A program made the position numbers and the translations under genes. Shown piece after piece: positions 1 to 8,753 of a stretch of DNA of 64,000 nucleotides (its first letter is position 1; each line of letters opens with the position of its first letter). The notes under the pieces were generated by a model. The model was given only the letters and a program-made list of their open reading frames with translations. It had not been told where the DNA came from and made no database searches. Source of the DNA: Aureibaculum sp. 2308TA14-22 (GTDB lineage: Bacteria; Bacteroidota; Bacteroidia; Flavobacteriales; Flavobacteriaceae); NCBI RefSeq assembly GCF_040538665.1, contig NZ_JBEWXT010000001.1:3486349-3550348 (forward strand), given 5' to 3'.

Positions 1-841
1 GAATTTCATTGGACAAGGTTGGAAAAAGCAAACGCTTATAACTATCTTGAATGGCTAATTGTATTTGTTCTGCAGATTCACCATCAGAACGAACAATTCT
101 GTTTTCAATGTTAGACAATACTTTATCATTGTCAATTTCAATTTTTACACGGATAAAACCTTCTTTTTCAGCTCTTAAAATTGCTAATAAACGATGTGAA
201 GGGCATCGACTCAAACTCTCTGACCAATCAAAATAATCTCTAAATTTTTGAGCTTTTTCATCCTCTTTTTTGGCTGAAATTACTTTGGTCGAAAGCTGGG
301 CGTGACGCTCCAGTTGACGACGGAGGTTGTTCCGTATATCCGTACGTTCGTTGATCCATTCGGCAATGATATGCCGTGCTCCCCTCAAAGCATCTTCAAC
401 TGATGACACTTCATTATTTAGGTAGTTGCGGGCGATGGATTCAATATCTGTTGCCCGCTGGCCCATGATGATTTTTGCCAAAGGTTCCAGTCCATTTTTT
501 CTGGCGGTTTCCGCTTTGGTTTTTCGTTTCTTTTTAAAAGGTAAATAGAGGTCTTCTAAAGTAGTTAAGTCCTTGGCGGATTCAATTTTTTGTTTGAGTT
601 CGTCGGTCAAAACCTCTTGTTCTTCTAACGACTTTAGTATGGAAAGTTTACGTTTTTCAAGCGTTTCGAACTGTTCTTTATACTTGACAATTTCGCCTAT
701 TTGAACTTCGTCCAAATTGCCCGTGGCTTCTTTTCTGTAACGCGAAATAAACGGGATGGTGCAATCTTGATTTAGTAATTCAATCGTGTTTTTAATGCCT
801 TTTTCAGGAAGATTAATGTGAGATTCTATATACGTTAACAT
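1..841 (-). CDS. tex: Tex-family RNA-binding transcription accessory protein, N-terminal part
   Basis: Reading the minus strand from the ATG at 841 gives an open frame of 280 codons that runs off the left edge. It begins MLTYIESHINLPEKGIKN and contains IPFISRYRKEATGNLDE, the conserved opening of Tex proteins, followed by the helical region with LEDLYLPFKKKRKTKAE. Tex is a cytoplasmic nucleic-acid-binding protein with an N-terminal helical domain, a YqgF-like fold, helix-hairpin-helix motifs and a C-terminal S1 domain. Only the N-terminal domain and the start of the central part are present here. The rest should continue to the left. Identification is firm; the physiological role of Tex is only loosely known. 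Confidence 0.93.
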   Translation of the reverse strand, partial: MLTYIESHINLPEKGIKNTIELLNQDCTIPFISRYRKEATGNLDEVQIGEIVKYKEQFETLEKRKLSILKSLEEQEVLTDELKQKIESAKDLTTLEDLYLPFKKKRKTKAETARKNGLEPLAKIIMGQRATDIESIARNYLNNEVSSVEDALRGARHIIAEWINERTDIRNNLRRQLERHAQLSTKVISAKKEDEKAQKFRDYFDWSESLSRCPSHRLLAILRAEKEGFIRVKIEIDNDKVLSNIENRIVRSDGESAEQIQLAIQDSYKRLLFPTLSNEI

Positions 842-903
842 TGAATAGTTTAAGGACGTGCAATATAAAAACTATCTAGCAGAAAAGTGGTTATTCGTAG
901 AAG

Positions 904-1062
904 TTATGCCACTTCTTTGAGCAAATCAAAACAAGGACATTTTTTGCAACGCTTCTGCTCTCCTTTTTTATATTTTTTACAGCAATCATTTTTTACTTTT
1001 TCAGGAATCAACCCTAACTTTTGTAATTTTTTAATTGCTTTCTTTTTCTTCTTTTTACCCAA
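904..1062 (-). CDS. Small basic Cys-containing protein next to tex
   Basis: This is a 52-residue frame with a TTG start at 1062 (MGKKKKKKAIKKLQKLGLI) and a stop at 904. No ATG or GTG lies upstream in frame before a stop. The N-terminus is a run of lysines. The C-terminal half carries CC and a CKKCPC cluster, which could bind a metal, before ending FDLLKEVA. It lies 62 bases from the tex start on the same strand. I do not recognise a characterised family. Composition and position suggest a real gene; the longer frame on the other strand is an artefact. Confidence 0.55.
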   Translation of the reverse strand: MGKKKKKKAIKKLQKLGLIPEKVKNDCCKKYKKGEQKRCKKCPCFDLLKEVA

Positions 1063-1152
1063 AACGTTAGATGATAAAATAACGGGATAAATTTAGTTAT
1101 TTTTATTCAATCTAAATAAGAATTGATGCAATTTTTTTTGATAATTAATACT

Positions 1153-1941
1153 TCATTCAAAATAAGCTACCTCAAACTTAGCCAAAGGTGCCATTTTCGC
1201 TTTATTCAACATCAAGGTTTCACCATCCAAAGAATAATTATCAGCTTTACTGAGAACTTCTAAAAATTGTTTTTCGGTTTCCATGTTTGAGCAATACATT
1301 TTGGTAGCACCTAGTTGCGAAAAAGTAATTTGATTACCTTCTTTAAGTTCAAAAGTACCGAAGAAGCGATTACAACCCGCATTCCCATAAACCTTGTTTT
1401 CTTCATCGGGTCTTAGTATAAGATAAGGTTGATTACCCTTTTTCTTATCGTACGCTACTTTTTTACCATTTAGTTCTACCAATTTCCAATGGCGGTCGGT
1501 GAGTTGAATTTGTTGTTTATTAAAAATATAGTTTTGGGCTAAATCACCAGTAATTTTATAGCCATCTTTATCCAATTTCCAAATCCTATTTTCCCCGATA
1601 AAATATTGTTGTGATTTATCGTTATTAAGCATTATCACTTGCCCATTACCCGCCCAAGCAAATTTTCCTTCAATTTTAAAAACAGTATCTTTTTTTTCTA
1701 AGTGTTTCGATTTTTTAGTAAATGTTAAATCGTCATTAATCTTAAGAATTGTTTTAATACCCTCACAGTCTGAGCAGGGTAAAGTAGCTTGATACGTACC
1801 GTTCCAATCCAACGCATTCATACTGTTATGCATATCAACTACTGTTTCATTGGCTTTTTCAGCATTATTGTTATTTTTTTTCTTTGTTTTACAGCTAAAT
1901 AGAACAATAGCAAGTAAGATTATTAGATGTGTTGATTTCAT
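1153..1941 (-). CDS. Lipoprotein with NlpE-like and META domains
   Basis: The 262-residue product starts with a lipoprotein signal peptide (MKSTHLIILLAIVLFSC, lipobox cysteine at 17) and should be anchored in an envelope membrane. Residues about 45-145 match the NlpE N-terminal domain: GTYQATLPCSDCEGIKT carries the CxxC typical of this copper/envelope-stress lipoprotein family. Residues about 150-255 form a META (HslJ-like) domain, with WKLVELNGKKV and the GNAGCNRFFGTFE core. Domain assignment is by motif reading and is solid. A role in metal or envelope stress is inferred from the families. It is followed by palindromic repeats and then metG on the same strand. Confidence 0.88.
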   Translation of the reverse strand: MKSTHLIILLAIVLFSCKTKKKNNNNAEKANETVVDMHNSMNALDWNGTYQATLPCSDCEGIKTILKINDDLTFTKKSKHLEKKDTVFKIEGKFAWAGNGQVIMLNNDKSQQYFIGENRIWKLDKDGYKITGDLAQNYIFNKQQIQLTDRHWKLVELNGKKVAYDKKKGNQPYLILRPDEENKVYGNAGCNRFFGTFELKEGNQITFSQLGATKMYCSNMETEKQFLEVLSKADNYSLDGETLMLNKAKMAPLAKFEVAYFE

Positions 1942-1964
1942 ATTTTTTTTATTAATAATAAATC

Positions 1965-2005
1965 CCCTTCCCTTTGGGAAGGGCTAGTCCTGATAGCTAT
2001 CGGGA
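1965..2005. repeat. Tandem intergenic palindromes
   Basis: Two adjacent inverted repeats fill the gap between metG and the NlpE-like gene. At 1965-1983 is a perfect hairpin with 8-base arms cccttccc/gggaaggg and a ttt loop. At 1988-2005 is the near-perfect 18-base palindrome tcctgatagctatcggga. The second has the same architecture as the palindrome inside mfd at 11633-11650 and the decayed one at 54194. They could fold in the transcript downstream of metG, but no T-run follows, so they look like dispersed repeats and not simple terminators. Confidence 0.7.
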
Positions 2006-2013
2006 GGGCTTTC

Positions 2014-4101
2014 CTAACTAACTTTCCCACCATTCTCAACCTCTCCATCATGCTCGATAAAACTTAACTTTCCATCAGGTGTATCGCACATTAAAATCAT
2101 ACCTTGACTTTCTACACCACGAATGGTTCTTGGAGCTAAATTGGTCAATACCGTAACTTTCTGTCCAATAACTTCCTCGGGGCTAAAACTCTCTGCAATG
2201 CCCGAAACTATGGTACGCACATCTATGCCAACATCTACTTTTAATTTTAACAGTTTTTTTGTTTTCGGGACTTTTACAGCTTCTAAAATTGTGCCAATTC
2301 TAATGTCTAATTTGGTAAAATCCTCAAAGGCTATCGTATCTTTTTGAGGTTCAACGGCTTTATTTTCTTGTTCATTAGCTTTTTTGGAAGCAGCTAGTTT
2401 GTCCAACTGTTTTTGAATTTCAGCATCTTCAACTTTGTTGAATAATAATTCCGCTTTGCCTATTTGGTGACCCGTTGGAAGAAGAACTTCTTTTTTAGAA
2501 ACATCTTTCCAAAACATCTCTTCGGAGCCTGTGCCGAGCGGAGTCGAGGTGCTCGATGTGACATTCAGTATAGCTTTCAATCTATTGGAAGTAAAAGGCA
2601 AAAACGGTTCAGATAGAACGGCCAATCCTGTTGCAATTTGAAGTGCAACAAACATAATCGTTTTTACACGTTCTTCATCTTGTTTGATGACTTTCCAAGG
2701 TTCTTCATCCGCCAAATATTTATTACCCAAACGAGCCAAATTCATCAATTCCATTTGAGCTTCACGAAAGCGGTATCTTTCAATTGATTTTGATATGATT
2801 TGCGGATATTTTTTTAGCATCATTAGCGTATCCTCATCAACTTCCGAGAATTTTCCTGCCGCTGGTACTTGTCCATCATAATATTTATGGGTTAACACCA
2901 CAACACGGTTTATAAAATTTCCAAAAATGGCAACCAGTTCATTGTTGTTCCTTGCTTGAAAATCTTTCCAAGTAAAGTCATTATCTTTAGTTTCTGGGGC
3001 ATTTGCGGTTAATGTATAACGCAATACATCTTGCTTGTCAGGAAACTCTTCTAAATATTCGTGTAACCAAACCGCCCAATTTTTTGAGGTAGAAAGTTTA
3101 TTTCCTTCTAAGTTTAAAAACTCATTTGCTGGGACATTTTCAGGTAAAATATAAGAACCTTCCGCCTTGAGCATGCTCGGAAAAATAATACAGTGAAACA
3201 CAATATTATCCTTGCCAATAAAATGTAATAATTTAGTGTCTTTATCTTTCCAATACGGTTGCCAATCCTTGCCTGTTCGTTCTGCCCATTCTTTGGTGGA
3301 TGAGATATATCCAATAGGGGCATCAAACCAAACATAAAGCACTTTACCTTCGCCACCATCAACTGGTACGGGAATTCCCCAATCCAAATCACGGGTAACC
3401 GCTCTGGGTCGCAATCCGTCATCTAACCATGATTTTACTTGCCCTAATACATTAGGTTTCCAGTCCTGGGCATGTCCTTCAACAATCCAGCTTCGTAACC
3501 AATCTTGATAGTCGTCCAACGGCAAAAACCAATGTTTGGTTTCCTTTAACGTAGGCGTATTTCCGGTAATTGCCGATTTTGGATTTATCAAATCTGTCGC
3601 ATTATGGCTTGTTCCACAATTTTCGCATTGGTCTCCATAACTCTCTTCAAATCCACATTTTGGGCATGTACCTATAACAAATCTATCCGCCAAAAAATGG
3701 TTGGCATCGGCATCATACAATTGAGCATTGGTTTCCTCTATGAATTTTCCGTCTTTATATAATTTTTTAAAAAATTCAGAAGCCATATCATGATGTACTT
3801 TAGCAGAAGTACGTGAATAGTTATCGAATGAAATTCCAAATTCCGCGAATGATTTTTTAATCATCTCATGGTATTTATCAACCACTTTTTGCGGCGTTAT
3901 GCCTTCTTTTTTTGCTTTTATGGTAATGGGTACACCGTGCTCATCTGATCCACAAATGTAAAGCACATCATGACCTAGCAAACGTTGGTAACGTGCATAA
4001 ATATCTGCTGGTACATAAACACCCGCCAAATGACCAATATGGACAGGGCCGTTTGTGTAAGGTAATGCTGCGGTAATGGTGTATCTTTTGCGTGTGCTCA
4101 T
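2014..4101 (-). CDS. metG: Methionyl-tRNA synthetase
   Basis: The 695-residue enzyme charges tRNA-Met with methionine. The HIGH signature is at residues 21-24 (PVHIGHLAG), the KMSKS-equivalent KLSTSK is near residue 335, and a zinc knuckle CPKCGF...CENCG sits at about 145-162. The C-terminal 110 residues are an EMAP/Trbp111-type tRNA-binding domain ([18 protein letters not shown]), as in the dimeric MetG form. Length is normal for this form. A segment around residues 515-530 ([14 protein letters not shown]) is encoded by a dispersed repeat and interrupts the anticodon-binding region. A TAnnTTTG box lies 19 bases upstream of the ATG. Confidence 0.97.
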   Translation of the reverse strand: MSTRKRYTITAALPYTNGPVHIGHLAGVYVPADIYARYQRLLGHDVLYICGSDEHGVPITIKAKKEGITPQKVVDKYHEMIKKSFAEFGISFDNYSRTSAKVHHDMASEFFKKLYKDGKFIEETNAQLYDADANHFLADRFVIGTCPKCGFEESYGDQCENCGTSHNATDLINPKSAITGNTPTLKETKHWFLPLDDYQDWLRSWIVEGHAQDWKPNVLGQVKSWLDDGLRPRAVTRDLDWGIPVPVDGGEGKVLYVWFDAPIGYISSTKEWAERTGKDWQPYWKDKDTKLLHFIGKDNIVFHCIIFPSMLKAEGSYILPENVPANEFLNLEGNKLSTSKNWAVWLHEYLEEFPDKQDVLRYTLTANAPETKDNDFTWKDFQARNNNELVAIFGNFINRVVVLTHKYYDGQVPAAGKFSEVDEDTLMMLKKYPQIISKSIERYRFREAQMELMNLARLGNKYLADEEPWKVIKQDEERVKTIMFVALQIATGLAVLSEPFLPFTSNRLKAILNVTSSTSTPLGTGSEEMFWKDVSKKEVLLPTGHQIGKAELLFNKVEDAEIQKQLDKLAASKKANEQENKAVEPQKDTIAFEDFTKLDIRIGTILEAVKVPKTKKLLKLKVDVGIDVRTIVSGIAESFSPEEVIGQKVTVLTNLAPRTIRGVESQGMILMCDTPDGKLSFIEHDGEVENGGKVS
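2521..2565. repeat. Dispersed repeat embedded in the metG reading frame
   Basis: The stretch containing cctgtgccgagcggagtcg resembles the GC-richer dispersed repeats that normally lie between genes in Flavobacteriaceae (cctg-gccgag-gtcgaggtgctcg type). Here it is in frame in metG and encodes the low-complexity [11 protein letters not shown] segment. It is clearly richer in G+C than its surroundings. The assignment rests on recognising the repeat type and the compositional contrast; no second copy of this exact type was found in the window. Confidence 0.5.
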
Positions 4102-4119
4102 TGCTGATTTTTAGTGTCA

Positions 4120-4127
4120 CAAAAATA
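4120..4127 (-). promoter_or_regulatory. -7 promoter box for metG
   Basis: On the minus strand this reads tatttttg, an exact TAnnTTTG box used by the Bacteroidota primary sigma factor. It lies 19 bases before the metG ATG and back to back with the box that serves the plus-strand gene. Confidence 0.6.
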
Positions 4128-4151
4128 AGAAAAACGCCTTATAAGACTAGT

Positions 4152-4159
4152 TATATTTG
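4152..4159 (+). promoter_or_regulatory. -7 promoter box for the LD-carboxypeptidase gene
   Basis: The sequence tatatttg fits TAnnTTTG. It overlaps the in-frame TTG at 4157, so that TTG cannot be the translation start, and it supports the ATG at 4193. Confidence 0.65.
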
Positions 4160-4192
4160 GCATTTTATCTATTTTTACGAAAATCCTTAGTA

Positions 4193-5194
4193 ATGAAAAC
4201 TATAATGAGTAAAATTTTTAGCATTTTTTTTCTTTTTTTGATGTCAATCACCGCATTAGCTCAGAACGATAGCAATAGATCATTGATTAAACCTCCAAGT
4301 CTGCAAAAAGGAGATACGGTGATGATTTTAGCACCAGCTGGAATAGTGAGAGATTCTACGGGCGTTAACAATGGAATAACCTTGCTAAAAAAATGGGGAT
4401 TAAATGTGAAATTGGGAAAAAATTTATTCAGCCAACATTTCAAGTTTGCAGGGACAGATGCCGAACGTTTAGCAGATTTTCAAAAAGCTTTGGATGATGA
4501 TAATATAAAAGCCATTTGGTGTGCAAGGGGTGGATATGGAGCAATCAGAATTTTAGATGACCTTAATTTTACTAAGTTTAAGCAAAGCCCAAAATGGATT
4601 ATTGGTTTTTCGGATATTACTGCTTTTCATAACGAAGTCCATAATATGGGTATTGAAACCATGCATGGTATAATGCCTTTGACTTATAAACCAGATAATA
4701 AAGAACAGAGATACGCCATAAAATCATTAAAAAAAGCCTTTTTTGGAAAGCGAGTAAGATACAGGGTTGCGGAGTCTGATTATAATCGAGAAGGGAATGC
4801 AGAAGCTGTTGTTGTTGGAGGAAATTTATCATTAGTATATAGTATGTTAGGATCTAAATCGCAAATTGATGTTAGCGGAAAGATCTTGTATTTAGAAGAG
4901 GTTGGCGAGGCATTATATCATATTGACAGAATGTTAATTAGCCTTAAAAGAGCTGGTTATTTTGAGAATTGCAAAGGTTTAATAATTGGTGGAATGTCGG
5001 GCATAAAAACGGAGCCTTCCGAATTTGGTATGACCTATGAAGAAATAATTTTAGATGCAGTTAAGGATTATGATTTTCCTGTAGCATTTGATTTCCCCGC
5101 TGGGCATATTACAGATAATAGAACATTGATTTTAGGAAGAGAGATTAAAATGAAAGTGAAAGGAAGTAAAACCGTGGTTAAGTTTGAACGATAG
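4193..5194 (+). CDS. LD-carboxypeptidase (peptidase S66), exported
   Basis: S66 peptidases remove the terminal D-alanine from murein tetrapeptides. From the ATG at 4193 the protein has 333 residues and a clean signal peptide (MKTIMSKIFSIFFLFLMS, then ITALAQ), so it acts in the periplasm or envelope, unlike the cytoplasmic LdcA of enterobacteria. Family motifs follow in order: GDTVMILAPAG, CARGGYGAIR, the nucleophile motif GFSDITAF, the Glu in LEEVGEALYHIDR, and the His in FPAGHITDNRT. The upstream in-frame TTG is rejected because it lies in the promoter box. The next gene starts directly after this stop codon, so the two are cotranscribed. Confidence 0.93.
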   Translation: MKTIMSKIFSIFFLFLMSITALAQNDSNRSLIKPPSLQKGDTVMILAPAGIVRDSTGVNNGITLLKKWGLNVKLGKNLFSQHFKFAGTDAERLADFQKALDDDNIKAIWCARGGYGAIRILDDLNFTKFKQSPKWIIGFSDITAFHNEVHNMGIETMHGIMPLTYKPDNKEQRYAIKSLKKAFFGKRVRYRVAESDYNREGNAEAVVVGGNLSLVYSMLGSKSQIDVSGKILYLEEVGEALYHIDRMLISLKRAGYFENCKGLIIGGMSGIKTEPSEFGMTYEEIILDAVKDYDFPVAFDFPAGHITDNRTLILGREIKMKVKGSKTVVKFER

Positions 5195-5554
5195 ATGGCT
5201 AATCACAACGAATTAGGAAGGAAAGGAGAAGAGTTAGCGATTGCTTACTTAAAGAAAAATGGTTATAAAATTCGTGATATTAATTACAGGTATTTAAAAG
5301 CAGAAATAGACATAGTTGCACAAAAAGAGGATGTCTTAGCTATTGTTGAGGTAAAAACACGTTCTACTCGAGATTTTGGATTACCGCAAGATTTTGTAAG
5401 TAATAAGAAAATTAAATTATTGGTTATGGCAGCAGACCATTATGTAATTTCTAAAGATTTAGACGTAAATGTGCGGTTTGATATCATTGCTATTGTAAAT
5501 AACAACAACAAATTTGAAATTGAGCACTTAGAAAATGCTTTTTATCATTTTTGA
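5195..5554 (+). CDS. YraN family (UPF0102) putative nuclease-fold protein
   Basis: This 119-residue protein begins NELGRKGEELAIAYLKKNGY and has the PD-(D/E)XK-like core EIDIVAQKEDVLAIVEVKT, which is diagnostic of the YraN/UPF0102 family. The ATG directly follows the stop of the LD-carboxypeptidase gene with no gap. The fold is that of small endonucleases, but no firm activity is established. Length and motif order are normal. Confidence 0.92.
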   Translation: MANHNELGRKGEELAIAYLKKNGYKIRDINYRYLKAEIDIVAQKEDVLAIVEVKTRSTRDFGLPQDFVSNKKIKLLVMAADHYVISKDLDVNVRFDIIAIVNNNNKFEIEHLENAFYHF

Positions 5555-5564
5555 ATAATGAAAT

Positions 5565-6896
5565 TTATTTTTCCTCAAAAAATACTTTCACTTCCTCAAC
5601 ATCATTGGGTTTTCCAATAATTTTTTTATCAGCATCTAATATAAAATAAGTGGGTGTAGAGTTAATACCAAATTCTTGTGCAACTTTATTTTGCCATTTA
5701 TTAGCTCCGTAAACATTAATAAAAGCAGGATAGTTTAAAATTAATTTTTCCCAAATAGGTTTGCTAACTTCTTCTTCCATCCCAAATGCAATAACTTTTG
5801 TATTCGTTTTATCTTTTAAAGATTCATATAAAACAGGGATTTCTTTAAGGCAATGCCCACATTGCGAACTCCAAAACACGATTACATAATTGTCGAAACC
5901 CGATAGGTTGTAAAGGTTGTCATCTGCCCATTTAATATTTGGAACTTTGTTACCCAAAGCGGTTTTTATTTTAGCTTCAACATCTTTTTTAAAATCTAAA
6001 TCTTGATATTGAGGTGGTAATTTGGAATAGTAGTTCTCTAAAATAAATTTTACAACAGGTACATTTTGTTGTTGGGTAAAATTGTACAGCAATACTTCTT
6101 GAATATCTTTTGCCAAATTGTAATTATTACCAATTTTTATCATTACGGTTGTAATGGCTTCTTTTTTAAGTTGCGTATTAACATTTGTATCTTCAGAGGC
6201 ATTAAGGTAAAAAATATAGTCGTTTATTTTATCGGTAATAAAGGTAGAATTTAATAGTGTTTCATTGTTAAAATCTATAGTATCAAAAAAATGGGTTTTT
6301 GTACTTTTTAGATAATCTGCGGGTTTTTCAATGGGCTTTTCGGCATTAAACCTGCTACTGGCTTTTATAAAATGATTAGCAAGTTTTCCTTTTGATTTTT
6401 CCTCAAATTGCTGTTGGATGTTGGATAGGTCAGTCTGTTTTTTTTGATAGAGCGAACTGATTTTAACCTTATCGGATGCGTTAAAATATGCCACTTGCAA
6501 GGAATCCAATTGATATTGCGGAACGGCGGTGCTATTTAAATAGTTGTAATACAACTTGTTTTCTTCAGAAGTTGTAAATTCAATTTCCCGATTGGGGTTA
6601 TTGGGATTAAACGTAAAAGATATATCCTCGTTATTGTAAATTACATCCACAAAAAGCTGGTTTTGCAAATCGTAAACGAGACGATAAACCCCAACATCCA
6701 AACTATCTGCCAAGTTAAAAGAAAACTCACCCGCAGTAATATCCGCATTGGCGATATAATTTTGTTTTGCTCCCTGCATATGGTATAAAATCATCCACTC
6801 ATAATCTCCTTTGGGGTGCATTTTACCGTTAAGGGTATGTTGGGCATTTATAAAAGTGGTTGTCAGTAAAATTAAAAGTAGGAATTTCTTTAGCAT
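5565..6896 (-). CDS. TlpA-like thioredoxin-fold protein with N-terminal DUF4369-like region
   Basis: The protein has 443 residues and a signal peptide (MLKKFLLLILLTTTFINAQ), so it is periplasmic. Residues about 20-110 are rich in beta strands and resemble the DUF4369 module often fused to TlpA-like proteins in Bacteroidota. The middle is helical and unassigned. The last 140 residues form a thioredoxin domain with redox motif CGHC (FWSSQCGHCLKEIPVLYE) and the cis-proline region STPTYFILD. A thiol-disulfide role in the periplasm is expected; the substrate is unknown. It has its own TAnnTTTG box at 6935-6942. Confidence 0.85.
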   Translation of the reverse strand: MLKKFLLLILLTTTFINAQHTLNGKMHPKGDYEWMILYHMQGAKQNYIANADITAGEFSFNLADSLDVGVYRLVYDLQNQLFVDVIYNNEDISFTFNPNNPNREIEFTTSEENKLYYNYLNSTAVPQYQLDSLQVAYFNASDKVKISSLYQKKQTDLSNIQQQFEEKSKGKLANHFIKASSRFNAEKPIEKPADYLKSTKTHFFDTIDFNNETLLNSTFITDKINDYIFYLNASEDTNVNTQLKKEAITTVMIKIGNNYNLAKDIQEVLLYNFTQQQNVPVVKFILENYYSKLPPQYQDLDFKKDVEAKIKTALGNKVPNIKWADDNLYNLSGFDNYVIVFWSSQCGHCLKEIPVLYESLKDKTNTKVIAFGMEEEVSKPIWEKLILNYPAFINVYGANKWQNKVAQEFGINSTPTYFILDADKKIIGKPNDVEEVKVFFEEK

Positions 6897-6934
6897 TGTG
6901 AAATCATTTGATATAATCCTGTCAAAAACTGAAC

Positions 6935-6942
6935 CAAAGGTA
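6935..6942 (-). promoter_or_regulatory. -7 promoter box for the thioredoxin-like gene
   Basis: On the minus strand this reads tacctttg, an exact TAnnTTTG match 39 bases before the ATG at 6896. It sits in the short gap after the TonB-like gene, so the downstream gene need not depend on read-through. Confidence 0.55.
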
Positions 6943-6943
6943 G

Positions 6944-7810
6944 TTAATCTATTATAAACGTTATGGGTACAGTGTACATAACATTTACGGGTTTGTTTCT
7001 TTGGGTACCGGGAATAAAATCTGGCAAATCGGCAAATAATTTATTGATTTCAGTTTTTATTATCGGATATTTTGCTCTTGTTTTTATGTCAGTTACTCTT
7101 CCTAAACTATCTATTTTAAATGATGCATAATTCTTATATTTCCCCGCTGGAACGGTTTTTCGGATATTTTTCAAATCTAAGTTGGAATTGATAAATTCGA
7201 CCATTTTTTCGTTAAATTCTTTTTTTATTTCGGAATTGGTTTTAGCGGTTGATTCTTTATACCTAGGGGGAGTTTCTATAACAATACCAAAAGCCACTTC
7301 ACCATTTGTCACTGGCGGAGTAGGTGGAATTTGTATAGTTTCTTTAATTAGTGAATCGTTTTTAATTTCAAAAATACTATCAGTTGTTTCTTCTTTTGTT
7401 ATTGCATCCGTTTTTCTTTCTCCAAAATTTTCAGGATTGGTAGCACTATCCAACACAATCACTTGATTAATTTTCTGTTTTTTGCCATTGCTATTGCAAC
7501 TCATTAAGGTTGCTCCCATAGCTATGATTAAAGCGAGTAAAAACATTCTAGAAAATGAAACTTGCTGTAACAAAACTTGTTCAGGAATTTCAATAGTAAT
7601 GGAGTCTAATTGGTTCTGTTGAAAACGTCCACAAACTTTTTGTCCTTGATTTTCAATAAAGAACGCTTGTATTTCTTTTACCGATTTTTTGGTGAAATCG
7701 ACCACGGTCTTTGCACAAGTATTACAAAATTTACCTTGTTGGTTGGGTGTCATTTTCTGCCAATCTTCATGACAAGGTTTGGGAATAGAAATGTTGTGCT
7801 TATTTTTCAT
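6944..7810 (-). CDS. TonB C-terminal domain protein with N-terminal Cys motif
   Basis: The 288-residue protein starts with a cytoplasmic segment bearing two cysteine sites, CHEDW and FCNTCAKTVVDFT, typical of a Bacteroidota family annotated as energy transducer TonB. A membrane helix follows at about 85-105 (FLLALIIAMGATLMSC). A Thr/Glu/Pro-rich linker spans the periplasm. The last 70 residues (FKIDSLGRVTDIKTRA to YTVPITFIID) read as a TonB C-terminal domain. Its partner receptor cannot be inferred from the neighbours, and the Cys motif has no known function. The N-terminal family match is confident; energy transduction is inference. Confidence 0.8.
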   Translation of the reverse strand: MKNKHNISIPKPCHEDWQKMTPNQQGKFCNTCAKTVVDFTKKSVKEIQAFFIENQGQKVCGRFQQNQLDSITIEIPEQVLLQQVSFSRMFLLALIIAMGATLMSCNSNGKKQKINQVIVLDSATNPENFGERKTDAITKEETTDSIFEIKNDSLIKETIQIPPTPPVTNGEVAFGIVIETPPRYKESTAKTNSEIKKEFNEKMVEFINSNLDLKNIRKTVPAGKYKNYASFKIDSLGRVTDIKTRAKYPIIKTEINKLFADLPDFIPGTQRNKPVNVMYTVPITFIID

Positions 7811-7812
7811 GG

Positions 7813-7837
7813 TTGATGCTTTTTAAAAAAGCATCAA
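7813..7837. repeat. 25-base palindrome in the leader of the TonB-like gene
   Basis: The sequence from ttgatgct to agcatcaa is an almost perfect inverted repeat with an AT-rich centre, ending 3 bases before the start codon of the TonB-like gene on the minus strand. In the transcript it would form a hairpin at the ribosome-binding region, or act as a terminator for the lipoprotein gene that ends at 7867. Which of the two applies cannot be told from sequence. Confidence 0.5.
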
Positions 7838-7866
7838 ACTTTGTACCGAAAAACTGTAGCTTACTT

Positions 7867-8715
7867 TTAATACCGCATCCAACCACATTCGCCATCATTG
7901 CATATACTATTTGCAAGTTTTGGATTGTCCAACACATCTTTTACAAAATAAACTTTGTTGTTAATGAGCATTTTTTCATAAACCAACCGTATACCGTGGC
8001 TGTAATCTACATACCAATCCACATGGCCAGTATATAAAGGCTGTATGGGTTTTCCATTTAGTTTATGCCAACCATAAATTGCAACTCTATTTGGTTTCGG
8101 ATTCTTTAGAACTGCCTTAGATTGCACTACATCTTTTTTTATTCCCGCAACAATGTCCGAAGGTATTTTTCCGTCAAGCTGCTCTTGAACTAAATGATGA
8201 TGTTTTACAAATGTTGGTTGGGAATCTCTATGTTCTGTTAATGGGATGGGAGGTAGTTTTATGTGGGCTGCTTCGTATATTTCATCTACCATCTTTGTAG
8301 TGGGCAAAACACAACCAAACTGATCTGCTAATAATTGTGCCGATTGAGGCGTAAGCGGCATTCTCACAAAATCTTCATTCGTTCCTATAGACAAATAATC
8401 TGGTGAGGTCCAAAAACTGATTTTATATTTTTCACCTTTAGCATTTTTGTGTTCATATGTAACCCTTTTAAATTGAAAATTATAAGAAGGCATAAAGCCG
8501 TTGGACATATACTTAATAAGTGAATCTTCCCGTTGTCTTACATTTAAGTGCGATAAATTTTTTAGCAATGAATCAACCGAGCTTGAATTAAAATTGAAAT
8601 TTTCTGTAAAGGAGTCAACTTGTTGTTTTATTTCTTCCTCAATTATTTTTGAAGAGCTACAGGAGATTAGCACAACACTAAAAACCATGTGAAGAAAAAT
8701 TCGACTAAACTTCAT
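7867..8715 (-). CDS. Lipoprotein of unknown function
   Basis: The start at ATG 8715 gives 282 residues and a lipoprotein signal (MKFSRIFLHMVFSVVLISC, lipobox LISC). A longer frame from 8766 would overlap the upstream gene and bury the signal, so it is rejected. The body contains a well-ordered domain with PLTPQSAQLLADQFGCVLP, PIPLTEHRDS, YGWHKLNGKPIQPLYTGHV and WYVDYSHGIRLV, ending in a Cys pair ICNDGEC. I do not recognise a characterised family, although the His/Asp-rich blocks look like those of an enzyme or sugar-binding domain. It follows another secreted unknown with a gap of 38 bases and is probably cotranscribed with it. Confidence 0.75.
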   Translation of the reverse strand: MKFSRIFLHMVFSVVLISCSSSKIIEEEIKQQVDSFTENFNFNSSSVDSLLKNLSHLNVRQREDSLIKYMSNGFMPSYNFQFKRVTYEHKNAKGEKYKISFWTSPDYLSIGTNEDFVRMPLTPQSAQLLADQFGCVLPTTKMVDEIYEAAHIKLPPIPLTEHRDSQPTFVKHHHLVQEQLDGKIPSDIVAGIKKDVVQSKAVLKNPKPNRVAIYGWHKLNGKPIQPLYTGHVDWYVDYSHGIRLVYEKMLINNKVYFVKDVLDNPKLANSICNDGECGWMRY

Positions 8716-8753
8716 TTTTAATTTAAAGCTAATAGTAATATAGGGAAAGTGAC

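Noticed and set aside
887..1090. A 67-residue plus-strand frame beside tex
   Set aside because: It is the antisense of the better-supported minus-strand 52-residue Lys/Cys protein, and has no recognisable domain.
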